From the NCBI GenBank assembly GCA_035610365.1, contig CM069437.1, positions 32,569,507 to 32,633,506 on the forward strand: a DNA stretch of 64,000 nt, written 5' to 3'. The stretch comes from Aquatica leii (taxonomy: Eukaryota > Arthropoda > Insecta > Coleoptera > Lampyridae). The position numbers and the translations under genes are program-made. Shown in pieces: positions 49,205-60,759 of the stretch (position 1 is the stretch's first letter; the number at the start of each line of letters is the position of its first letter). The notes under the pieces were generated by a model. It was not told the DNA's origin. It was given only the letters and a program-made list of their open reading frames with translations, and did not search any database.

Positions 49205-51059
49205 AGTAGTCAAAAGTTATAATAGTGTAGTGTAACGAGTAAATTCGAAATTGAGCGAAAACCCGCCTGATAGGCAACTTACTTTAAAAACGGAAAATAC
49301 TCGACCTCGAGTCGGGATTTTCAAGTCACGCTTGCAGAGGGCGCTCGAAAGTAGTCGGCCATCTACAAACTTCACTTGATGTAGTGGTTTTGCGGTAGTA
49401 GGAACGTGGAAAAGTCGGATGGGTAAGAAACATGAGGTTTCTCTTTCATCGATTAATATCTACTACAACGACGTTTTATTTTAGCAATCAATAATAAATC
49501 CGATTAAACGTTCGATGCATACAATAAAAGATCGATGTATTTTGCTGCAAAACTCATAAAGTAGGTTAGTATTTCGCACGTGGTTAAGAAAATGGAGGCG
49601 CATCAACTAATATTCGCTATTTTAGCTCTTTCGTCTTTTCGTTCTTCTTACTTTTGGGTTTCTAAATGTCTGTTGGAATTTTCTTCCGAGCTCTGTTGAA
49701 GATGTTGGACGGCGTGCTTTTGGAATCGCTGAACTGATGCGGTAATTGTAGTCGCAGAGTAAAAGGATCCCAGTGGATCGCTGGCGCTGTGTTACAGGTT
49801 GGGGGAATAAAGTAACGAGGTATTTATAAGATCATTAAATTTGGAACCGCGAGGGACCACTAGACTTCGGCTCATTTCGTCTACGCGCTTCGGGGTCAGG
49901 ACTGCTGCTCTCGCTACATACGCGGCGTTTCGATTTAAGTGAAAACAGTGCGGACTTTGAATGTAAATGCTTTTGTGTTTCGAACTTTATCTTTGTACAT
50001 CCGGTACACCTATTCGACTACAATTACTTCTATTTTAATTGAACTCTTTAACGAACTTTTGGAACCTGAATAATTATGATTAATAATATTTAACGTCACT
50101 TTTCTTTATAATTTTAATAGGGTTAATCACGATGTTTAACAGACGCCTTAATGTAATGGTTGATCTACAATGATTATTTAACGTAACCTACACTTATTTT
50201 GTTGTTGTTAATATAAAAGAATTTTTCCATTGTCAAGGGTAGAAATTTGGGAGCTATAACCGTTTCTGTCGTAAACTAATTTAATGATACTTTTACTACC
50301 GGTCGTGATGAACTTGACGTCAAGGACCACGGGCGGTGTTACGTTGCTTTAACGCGGATAAATTTTGCTACGGGTTACGGTAGCCGCGGAGATACCTTTT
50401 AAATATTAGCGCTTTACTTTTTTTGGCTCCCAGAGTCTATTTTTGGGACCTGATTTAATCTTGTATTTATATGTTACAATTTTTGTGGTGTTATGTAAGG
50501 TAATTTATTCTCTGATTATACCAGTGGCGTAACCGTCGAATGGCTCTTTCCGTTCCGGAATGGGCTATTAATAAATATACTCAATAAATGGTTATTGTTG
50601 ATTCGTACTATATTTCTTTTGGGGGACTTCGGGTCTAGGATCTCCTTTTCTCCTACCTAGACTGTTTATCTTCGACAAAAATACGAGAAGAGGTGGCGCA
50701 CTTGGGCATTTAGCTTACCTAAAGAAAACCTTGTGTCTTGCGATTTTCTTTTACCCGACGACCATCTACGGTGAGGCTAGCCGAAAGGTAAGCAACAACA
50801 TCTTGGTAATTAATTTAAGTAATTTGTTCTTTCTTTCTTTTTTTCTCCACCTCCCCCATTGGAACATAACAATAGATAATTCTCAAAAACTACGTCAATT
50901 TTTATCGTATTTCCCCAATAATTTTTTATGGCCACTTGGGAGTGTCGTAATTTTCTATTTTGAAAGCAGATTTAACATTTCCATATATGGTTTATTAAGT
51001 TATACCAAAATACTGAGTTAATGTTGATTTTCATGCCGCTACCGACGGACCAATACTCA
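49205..51059. other. Unassigned block with higher GC
   Basis: Sequence with CG-containing words (for example GGGGGACTTCGGGTC at about 50622) and no long frame. It looks like LTR or leader sequence of an unrecognised element, but no repeat partner was found in the window. Confidence 0.3.
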
Positions 51060-51175
51060 ATTTGAGCTAAATGGTATTTAAAACGAATTTTGATAATTCT
51101 CTTTGTTTGCTCAATGTATACTTGATTACAGCCTTTACAATTAATTTTATATAAATATTCTCGATTCATTTTGCA
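51060..51175 (-). pseudogene. GIY-YIG fragment of a second Penelope-like element
   Basis: Minus-strand YLYKINCKGCNQVYIEQTKR followed by IRFKYHLAQIE matches the GIY-YIG start of Penelope endonucleases (YIG read here as YIE). Only about 40 codons remain, and it is clearly different from the element at 25-27 kb. Confidence 0.55.
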
Positions 51176-51856
51176 TTTGCGCTTTTTTAGGATTACCTAA
51201 AAAAATTATTATTATTAAAGCTTGTGACTATTCTAATATTTTAATTTATTTTTTATTTTTTGAAACGATCTTATACGGTACAATTTTTTCAATATTTTAT
51301 AATTATCGACTTATATAGTATATCATTGTTAAAATATGTAATTATCATTAATTTGTATAATAAACCAAAAATGAAAAGTAAACGAAATATTGTGTTTTGA
51401 TTTATAAGTAAACTAAAAACATTTATTTAATAACCACCTGCAGTATTGTATCAATTACAAAAAAAAAAACTAAATATAATATTTTTACTATCGTCTTCGG
51501 CAACTATCATTTCATACTAAAATAATTACATACCAGTTCTATTATACATTATAAAATTGCACATAAACAAACACAAATATATACTGTTTTAATATGTACA
51601 AAACATGTAATGTGAATTTTTGATTAATTATTAATTCGTAACTGCAACATAAGTGCAATACGATGTAATCTTTACTTACAACACAAAGCACAATTTAAAC
51701 AGTGTTAATGTACAACGATTAAAATATCAATATTGTGCAGATCTGCTTTAAACATTAACATTATTAAGGTTTTTGCTTGTCAAGTTTTACAGTAAGAGTT
51801 GAAAAAATATTATTATAGATAAAAGCAATTTAAAGTTTACACATTTTTTTTCAAAG
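51176..51856. other. Upstream interval of the second pickpocket gene
   Basis: AT-rich, no gene recognised; should include its promoter. Confidence 0.45.
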
Positions 51857-54749
51857 ATGGGCAAAAGAAAGAGAAGCAAAAATAAGTTGGTTTTAAACCC
51901 ACGTACACTACAAATTCAAGTAGCGCCCATGAATGTTGAAAATTTAAACAAAACATCTAACACAACATTGAGAAATGTAGGATTGTATTTTTTACAATAC
52001 TGCAACGAATCAACAATTCATGGTCTAAGCTATTTGCAAGAACCTGGACGACATCTTATAGAAAAGTTAGTGTTTTGTTTTGAGCCGTAATTGTTGTTTA
52101 ACTTGGCAGTTTTAGAGTAATTTGGTTTGCGTTTATTATGATCACATGCTGTTTCTGTGCGCTGTTAATTTATATAAGCTATAGTAACTGGAACAATGTT
52201 TTATTTATCATGATTAATAAAAACAACAACACTTCAATTCTAGATATACCTTTTCCTGCAGTCACCATATGTTCTAGCACAAAATACAATATAGATAGAT
52301 TTAATTTGTCTGACGTATTTCTTAAGAAAATTCATAATCTTCCCGTTTCTAAAAAGGAGTAACAGTTACATGTTAAAAAAAAGCTTCATGTTGAGTTTCT
52401 GTTTTTAGGGAATCTTTATTTGATGTTTATTATTTAATTTGCGATTCTTTACGATATTATGCAGAATTGTATAATATTACGCCTACAACTCAATTTCTTG
52501 AACTAGACTTAAAGGAAATTTTTGAGGTAAGTTTGCATTTACAAACAATACGATTGTTATAGAGACGTTTTTTTACCTTCAGGTGATACGGTAGCTTTGA
52601 GTTTAGTTTCGATGTTTTGGTGACCAAATTGTCAGCTTTTAAAGACTTAGTTGGCAAAACGTCAAAAGTAAATTAAAATGCACTGCTTCACCTGAAAACA
52701 GAAATATTTCTACAATGCATGACCACCGTAAAAGTCTAAATTTTAATACTAATGTTAAATTTTGATCCTAGTTGGCTCCTAAAATTCATCTGAACGATTT
52801 GAAAATAAAGTGGATGGGACAAATAATTAAAGAACCTTTACAAATGGTGCTTACTTCATTAGGAACGTGCTACACTTTTAATTCGTTATCATTTAAGGAT
52901 ATGTTTAATAACATTACGTAAGTAACGCATTTTTATTTAGTCTGATAACATTTTCCATCGCTTTATAATTTCTTTAAACATCTTTACTAAACGCGTTGGT
53001 TAGTCACATGTTTTTTCCACAACTATCAAGTCATAAGCTCATTATTTGTTACCAGTTAGGCAACGTGGTACAGTACTGGTGATATAAAATATCAACATAC
53101 TAAATAAAATTATCTAAAACTGTGTAGTTGCTGTTGTTTTAATTTTGATAATACATACCGATCATTTTTTGTGCATTTCCAACTCGTATGAGTTTTAGTA
53201 CTCGCTTTCGGCTTGTACTGCAAAATCGCATACTTGCTAGAAATTACTATCATTTCATACTCATTTTACAATAGTTATTTATTTAACGAGTTCTTGTGTA
53301 AATTAGGTTTTTTTTTCACGAGTGGGCATTTTTAAACCCGAGTGAAACAAGGGCTTTAAAAAACTCGCGAGGGAAAAAATCTTAATTTAGACAGGAACGA
53401 GTTGAATACAACATTTTATTGTCCGAACAGAGACTACAAGACCTACAACGTCTTAAAATCTCTTATAAATAGTATAACGATTGTGTTGACAAATGCTCAA
53501 AAACTGCCAAAAATGGTTTACAACAGCAAAAACGAACATCAATATACTATTGTTATATTTCAAAATGCTAAAAATAAAAAAAAAATAATGTTATGCAGTT
53601 TACTCCATTTTACTGTTTTAAGTGTTTCTGAAAAATTTCTACAACACGGGCAAAAAGCGTTGAAACATACAGTGTCAGAAGGGTATCCTTACGATGCTGT
53701 AACAGACGAGTATCCTAGACAAACATTTCTAGCTGGACCACAAGGTGGTTTTCTGATAAAACCACTTTTTATCAACGGCAGTCTGATAGACCCTTGGTGT
53801 GATGGGAGTGTAACGGGTTTTCAAGTAATATTCATTATAACACATTCGTTGATTTGATCGCATTTTTTACAGGCAGTATTGCACAATGCGTATGAATTTC
53901 CTAACATGCATAAACACTTTCTCGTACCTGTCGACCAATCTTTGTTTGTTGCAGTAAAGCCTAGCGTTATAAAAGTTTCTAAAGAATTGATCGTGCATAA
54001 GCCTTTTGACAGAAATTGTTATTTTTTAAATGAAAAAAAGTTATGGTTGTTTAATATCTACACCGAGGAAAGTTGTGTTTTAGAATGTATTGCTAACTGG
54101 ACTTTAATCAACTGTGGATGCATTCCATTTGACATACCACGTAAACTAAATGATTTCTCAACACATTTTATTACTATGCTTTAAATTTTAGAGCCTAAGG
54201 GAGCAAAAATATGTGGTCCTGGTAGTATTAAATGCATGGATAAAGTCAGAGGTATTTGCATGTATTACTTGTGGATTTGGTATCAAAGTAACATTTTTTA
54301 GACAAAGTGTTCAGAGCACAAAACAATAGAAATTGCGAATGTTTACCTGCGTGTGACTCAACTTCATATGAAATTGAAATATCACGAACTGATTGGAAAT
54401 GGCAAGATAATGTTCTGTTAAAATCAAATTTTGGTATTTCCGAAGAGGAGGTATACATGTCGAAGTAATTTTTTACGTTGATTACAAATATATAAATAAG
54501 TTTAATGCTTTTTTCAGGATACATTTCTCGAGTCTTAATGTATTTTATAAGAACATAGATTTCTTTACGCCAAAAAAATATAATATATCTAGTTATATAA
54601 CATTTATTTCAGAAGTAGGCGCACTTTTTGGATTGTGTCTTGGAATGTCAGTTATATCTATTGTTGAACTGGTTTATTTTTTTACATTAAGACTTCTATG
54701 CAATATTAAAAAAAATGGAAAAAAAAAGTTATCAGGAAATTCTAATTAG
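51857..54749 (+). CDS. Second pickpocket (PPK) family DEG/ENaC sodium channel, 9 exons
   Basis: Nine exons join in frame to 546 codons: 51857-52065, 52116-52358, 52409-52526, 52772-52917, 53623-53824, 53873-54140, 54192-54251, 54302-54464, 54518-54749. All splice sites are GT-AG. Domains parallel the first gene: STIHGLSYLQEPG, TM1 at about residues 70-90 (VIWFAFIMITCCFCALLIYI), IPFPAVTIC, GTCYTFN, LHNAYEFPN and Cys-rich CECLPAC. TM2 is near the end with the filter GMS (512-514) within GALFGLCLGMS. Exons 2, 6 and 7 are identical in length to those of the gene at 22.3 kb and all phases agree, so they are paralogues. The start ATG follows a T-rich stretch, and the basic N-terminus (GKRKRSKNK) differs from its sister. 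It looks functional. Stimulus unknown. Confidence 0.92.
53178..53406. repeat. Possible MITE in intron 4 of the second PPK gene
   Basis: TTCCAACTCGT at 53178 and ACGAGTTGAA at 53396-53406 form inverted ends. The piece also has repeated CGAG/CTCG words (GAACTCGC, CACGAGTGGG) unlike the surrounding AT-rich intron. The inverted ends are only about 10 bp and no duplication was confirmed. Confidence 0.3.
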
Positions 54750-54866
54750 TTGACGCAACTGTTATTACACTTTACTGACACACGCAGTTTTAGTTTGCAC
54801 TTTACCTATGCTGTTACAGTAATTTTTAAACGTTTCTTACGTCACTGTGAAATCTAGCACCGTACT

Positions 54867-54872
54867 AATAAA
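54867..54872 (+). terminator. Poly(A) signal of second PPK gene
   Basis: First AATAAA after the stop codon at 54747-54749, about 118 bases downstream. Confidence 0.4.
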
Positions 54873-57589
54873 AAAATACTTAGCGTTGTACAAAGAAAAA
54901 AATTACCTGTCCAACATTTTATGATTTAATAAATGATGTTAAGGTTTTTTTTAATAATTTTTAATGTGATTTTTAAAAATGTGCTCAACTTCTGCTTTCC
55001 TCAAATAGTGTATTCCTATCATGCCAGAAATCTCAGCCACTAAGAATCTTCAAAGAAAGATTTGATTTACCATAATCTCAAAATATCTGCGACACAATCA
55101 TTTAATAGAGGCACATGGTCTTCCATAAAAAATATGAATAGCTTTTAAGAAATACAAAATTTTGAGTGAAGTTGCGAGATATTCTGCACATTTACAGAGA
55201 TACTCTAAAATTTGTTTAAAACAACGTGTGAGCAAATAGTAGTAAAAAAAAAGAACAAAAATACAGAAATTATTTTCTCTATTGCAATCAGAATAAGATA
55301 TAACTCCTTAAGTTGTTGAAAAAAAATGCTGTTACCAACAATTTTTCAAGCAGGTTCTGCTGGTAACAACCAAGTCACTACGCCTAGCTGAGATGTCGGT
55401 GAGTGGGCGTAACTGAGAATGCTATAATACACCAATAAGAAAAAAAATAGGCGCCACTCTGTGCGTACTTGTAGAATTCTGGACTCGGAGACACTAAGGG
55501 TACATATGAACCCACTGTCAAAGAAATTACGTGAAGGTAGTAGTCTAGAATATACCCGCTAGAAATCGGTTGAGTAGGGGCTGGATTTAAAGATAAATAA
55601 AATGTTTTTTTTTATAAACGCCAAGTTACTGTTGTTAGGTAAATCTGACCGGAACTGACAGTCAGCAGTAGATTGTTACGTGCGAAATTTTCCTAACGTA
55701 TATTAAATTAAAATTAGATTCCGGTTTTGACGCCCTCTGCCGATCTTTCTGGTCACTGACATGTTGCGGAATTCATTTTGAAGCTGTTAACTACTTAAGG
55801 CGGTCTGTGTCGTTGTGAATTGACCTAATCCAAAATGTTATTAGTACATCCACTGTGATGGACAGGAAATTATAAGTTAATTACGAATGCAACGTAATTT
55901 TTTCGGCACAGGGTACGATATTTGCATCCGGTTTTGTAATTTCTTTATTAATTTGATAGCCGTTTCGTCACGCTTTGACCACATACTCGATTTAATAAAA
56001 GAACAATGAAGAATTAATGCTATTGATCAATACCGTCACTGAACGCTTAAGATTCTGGAAGGCATATTACCCACAACGAAAACGAAGTCTCTACCAGCAT
56101 TTGCCTTTGGGATGTTATTTGTTATACGCTAGTCGATTGCGATACCCACCTTTTCGTAATCACAAATAGCAGCATTTGATACAACGGGTTTTTATATATT
56201 ATTTCCTTTATTATTATTAACGATTTTGTAGCTTCCTATCTTCGTGAGTTATTGTGCTGACACGATTTGCTATTCAATATCTATTCTAGACTCACTTACC
56301 GGGGAAAACGTTTTCTTCGCTCAAGTAAGTACCTACTGGATTGTGGGTAAGTTTATTTAATTATTTTTTCGCTGTCAGAAAAGTCACTCACGGAACTTTT
56401 GTTTATGTTAATTTCCGTAATTACGATTATTGTTGCAATACCATTAAGGTAATTTCATTAATCATTTTGTGTGTATCGCATGCTGCGTAAAAACCATATT
56501 AATTACGAAATTTTCTTCGCTATTCGCTTCAACTTAATCTATGTATTGTGTGTTGCCGATACTTCTGGCATTTATGAATTGAGAATTAGATATACCCTTG
56601 TTAATATTCTACGCTACTAAATTAAAGTTTTTGTACCTGTTAATCTTGCTTTTATGGTAACATACCTTTCTCTTTTAATTGTGGTTACCCGAACACCACA
56701 GTAACAAGGATTACGAATCTAAAGTTTGGACCGTCTGTCTTGATCGAGGCAGAAGTGTTAATTATAAATGATCTGGCGCCCTTAATTATTATTCACTTGA
56801 ACCTCCCTTATCTCCGACTGTGTGAGTTGGCCGTGCAAGGTTCGTAAGACCTAAAGCTTGTAACAAGATACCTACCACAAAGACGTAAAATTATAAAAGC
56901 GATAACAGTGCAGAAAAACCAAAAATAAATAGAAGCATAAGAAATCACAAATATAAAATTTATTTATAACAAGAAGAGAAGCGTACAAATCTAAAGTGAA
57001 TCACGAGTTAATAGGTACGTTAAAAATACAAGTTTTTATTAACAATATTATTAATTTTAGGTGTTAATTACTTGTAACCCGAAGCAAATTGCGAAATAAA
57101 AAACCTTACAATTAATTTTTACACATCAATTTAGTAATATTCAGTTAAATGTTAAGTTACCGGTTAAATCCCGTACATGACATAAACTTATAGATTTCCT
57201 ACGCAGGTATAATGTAATTTAATGTTAGCGAACCGTCGGCTAGCTCTATGAAGTGTAGGCGTCAGAATACAAATAAAATTAATTAGCCAAAAGCCCGTCT
57301 TAGAATAATGCTCTACGGGATGCAAATAAACTACTATAGAGGATTACCTTACACACAAAAAAATAAAATAAAAGAGAAATAAGAAAAGAAAGATAAATAA
57401 AGCTTTTATATTAATTCAAAGGAAAGATTACAATAGTTTGAACTTGGCATTCTAGTCTTACCATGAAGAAAATGATTTAAAACAGAATGTAGAAAGTTTA
57501 CTCAATATGTACTTTATTTCTTTACTTGCAACAATAACATATTGTTAAATAATCAAGTTTAAAGTACATTAAACGGTAGTGTTAATACA
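54873..57589. other. 2.7 kb interval, no gene recognised
   Basis: Mixed AT-rich and somewhat GC-richer sequence (about 55360-56870) with no frame above 60 codons on either strand and no transposon motif that I recognise. Confidence 0.45.
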
Positions 57590-58640
57590 AGGCACGAGGA
57601 CGAAGAAGACGAATCGAAAGATTATAAAATGGAAGCAGAAAATGATTTTAAAAAAATTTCATTGTTAGTTCTTCTACGGAAGAAGACAAAATAAAATCCG
57701 AAGTTGGCTTCAATTCTGATAATATGGAATCAGATATTCAAGAAGAAAAGAAACACGAAAGCGGAGATGCTTTATCGGCATAAGCATCTGCTGCTGTATT
57801 TCATTATTCAAAAGATTTTAAGACTGAAAATATTGGGAAAGCGAGTATAAAAGAAGAAATAGATATGTGGTATACTGTAGTGTTTATTAAAGGCACTAGT
57901 TTCGACGTTCAAAATTATTTTTCATTGGATGGTGATGATTTGTGATGAAGTTACTATTAACAATTTGCCCGATTCTTTTAATCATCCTCGTATTAATTTA
58001 AAACCAGGAACTGCTTACAAATTCCGCGTGGTTGCTATTAATTCAGTAGGACGAGGAGAATGGAGCGAGGTCTCGGCATTCAAGACATGCCACCTGGTTT
58101 CCCAGGTGTCCCTTTTGCCATTAAAATAGCAAAATTTGTAGATGACGCTCAATCATCATGGGAGCCTCTTAGTGCTGCACAAGGAGATATATTGGAATAT
58201 TCCGTATACCTCGCCGTTAAAAATAACTTAAAGGATAAACCGGCGCAGTCGGCTGCAGCAAGTCAAATGGCATTCGTACGAGTATATTGCGGAGCTAGTA
58301 ATACGTATACAGTTCCTAATTTATCGCTCGCGGCGGCATTTTTAGACACCTCAACAAAAGCTGCAATTATTTTTCGTATAGCGTTCAGAAACGACAAATC
58401 ATATGGACCTGCCACTCAAGTTAGGTGGTTGCAAGATCCACAAGCTGCAAACAAAACTACAAAACGTGGCGCAGATAAGTCACAAAGTAATCTAAAGAAA
58501 TTTAAAGTGATTGATAAAGAAGAAGCATAAATGTATTTTCATCATATTCTTTATTAATTTTCACTTTGTCTTGTTTCTGCAAAGTATTATTTTATTTAAA
58601 TTTAAATAAATTAGAATTGCGGATCAGCAACGAAAAAAAT
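57590..58640 (+). pseudogene. Processed pseudogene of host cell factor (HCF), C-terminal part
   Basis: An intron-free copy of the 3' part of an HCF mRNA. It reads an acidic region (STEEDKIKSEVGFNSDNMES), the two C-terminal fibronectin type III domains (KGTSFDVQNYFSLDGDD, LKPGTAYKFRVVAINSVGRG, SAAQGDILEYSVYLAVKNNL, YGPATQVRWLQDPQAANK) and the Lys-rich end (KKFKVIDKEEA, stop at 58528-58530). HCF is a nuclear transcription co-regulator; this domain pair tethers its two subunits. Stops after ESGDALSA (about 57781) and after SLDGDDL (about 57943), with frameshifts near 57660, 57945 and 58090, rule out function. An AATAAA-like signal at about 58600 and a short A-run near 58634 fit reverse transcription of mRNA. 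Confidence 0.85.
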
Positions 58641-58809
58641 TTCTAATTCTTACAAAAGGAAAAAATGTTTTAAAATTACATTTCTTAAAACAAAATAACA
58701 ACAGTTTTATATAAAACTTTTATATAGAGTGCCTTTCAAACTTGCGGAAAATACATAATTGCTTGACTACTCCGAATATAAAAAGTAAAAAATTTTTCAA
58801 TATTTTTTT
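58641..58809. other. Spacer between the HCF retrocopy and LINE
   Basis: AT-rich, no gene. Confidence 0.5.
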
Positions 58810-60655
58810 AGAACAAAATCAGAAAGAAGTAGTAGTAGATAGAGATAGAATAAACGAAGACAAAGTAATAGAAGCAATAAAAAAGTAAAAAAAAAAGAAG
58901 ACGATTGAAGAAGATGGGATACAAGGCAAAGAATGGGTATACGGAGAAGAAAATGTAGCAAAAAGAATAACGAAAATAGTAAATAAAATATGAAAAGATA
59001 AGGATTCCCAGAGTGATGGAAAGAAGGAATAATATGCCCAATACACAAAAAAGAGACAGAAAGGAAATGAAGAATCACAGATGGGTGACATTATAAGCAC
59101 GGCATACAAATTATATGCGAGAGTGCTACAAGGAAGACTACAGAAGGAAATAGAGGAAAGGAGTTTGGTACCAGACGGACAAGCGGTATGCAGAAAAGGA
59201 AGAAGAGTGATGGACAACATACTGAAACACTTGGTGAATACAGAACTAGAGAAAAAAGGAAGGAAATGGTGGCATTAATCGTAGATATGAAAGCAGTTTT
59301 TGATAGAGTGAACAGAGAAAAGCTGTGAGAATATATGAGAAGAAAAAATATAAATAAAAGATTAATATAAAGAATGGAGAAAATTTACGAAGAAACGAGG
59401 AGCAGGGTAAAAGTGAATTGAGAGGACAGCAAGAAATTTGTTACAAGGGGATGGTTGAGACAGGGATGCCTACTGTGCCCAAGCCTGTTTGCAGTATATA
59501 CGGCAGGTTTGGAGGAGACCATAAAAAAACAACAGATAGGAGGGATAGTAGTAGGGAAAGTAAAGTTGTGGTCGTTAGCATATGCGGATGACATAGTCTT
59601 GGTGGCTAAGGAGAAAAAGAAAATGAACGAGATGATGAAGATGCTAAAAAAATACATAAAAAAAAGAAATGGAAGTAAATACGGATAAAACAAAAATAAT
59701 GGTATTTAAAAAAAGAGGAGGAAAAGAAAAAAAATGGAATAGAAATAGAGGGAGGAAGAAGTGCAGCAGATAAAGGAATTCATATACTTGAGTTACACGA
59801 TGACGCAGGATTATGAGTAGGGGGAACACATAAAGAAAAGAATGAGAAAAAGAAACAGGTTAATGGGACACGTGTGGAGTGTGGGAGAAAGCTTGTTTGG
59901 GGGTGATCATAGAAAAAAGAAGGCTGTTGTTTAAGAAGCTAATAAAAAGTGTGATGATATATGCGGCGGAAATATGGAAGTTTAAAAATGTAGAAGGAAT
60001 ACAAGAAAAACACTGGAAGTGGGTATTAGGGCTAAATAGAGAAACACCAAAGTATATTATAAAAGAAGAACTGCAGACAGAAAAAATAAGAGTAGAGGCA
60101 GGAAAAAGGGCTATGAAATACAAGAGAGAACTGAGAGAAAGAACCGAATTCAAAACACTGCAGGATAGTTGAAAAGAGATAAAAAAGTAAGAGTGAAGTA
60201 CAAGCAGGATGACAGAGAAGAATATTATAAAAGAAACGGGTACACGACTGAAGAAGTAGTGAAATTAAGGGAAGAGGGAGTAGGGGTAAGAGAGGAAATA
60301 ATAAGGAGCGATAGGGACATAGAAAAGCCTAACAGATGGACAAAGATAAAAGATATAATGTGAATTATATGAATATCAACGGAGAAGGGGTTCTAGAACA
60401 TCTAAAGGGAAAAGGAAACAAAAGCAAGAAGAAAAAAATGATAGCATGGTTCAGATGTGGGAACAAAGAGTTAGGAAATAAATACTAGGAAAAGAGAAAG
60501 AAATGTTTTGCAGACTATGTGGAGAAGAATCAGAGACTCTTAAACACATGAGGAATGAATGCAGGGAGTTAAGAGAAGAGGTTAAAAAAGTAGAGAAAAT
60601 CTTAAAAGAAAACGGAAAAAGAGCGGAGTGGATGGAAGAAGTATGGACCTAAGGT
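58810..60655 (+). mobile_element. LINE fragment: reverse transcriptase to C-terminal zinc motif
   Basis: Reads IICPIHKK ... STAYKLYARVLQGRLQKEIE (about 59030-59150), LIVDMKAVFDRVNREKL (about 59275), TRGWLRQGCLLCPSLFAVYT (about 59440), the catalytic box AYADDIVLVA (about 59577), then KTKIMVFKK. The C-terminal region has a CRLCGEESETLKHMRNEC zinc motif (C-x2-C-x8-H-x4-C, about 60510-60560), and the last frame stops at about 60650 (MEEVWT). At least four shifts or stops separate these parts and the 5' endonuclease is absent, so it is 5'-truncated as LINEs often are. It is not the same family as the LINE at 13.3 kb; clade not determined. Confidence 0.75.
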
Positions 60656-60759
60656 CTTTATCAGCCCAACAGGAATTATTAATACAGCCGTAACGCAATT
60701 AAATTCTTTTGTTAGTAAATCTAAAAGAAGAAATTGACATCAAACGTAGAATTTGGCAT

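Noticed and set aside
43977-49208. Target duplication AGCA/AGTA around LTR copy 2
   Set aside because: Only three of four bases match, which is not convincing on its own.
50731-51021. 96-codon plus-strand frame
   Set aside because: Overlaps the minus-strand Penelope fragment region and has no motif.
58797-59220. Three overlapping minus-strand hydrophobic frames
   Set aside because: Shadows of the Lys/Glu-rich LINE coding strand; all three frames of the same bases are open.
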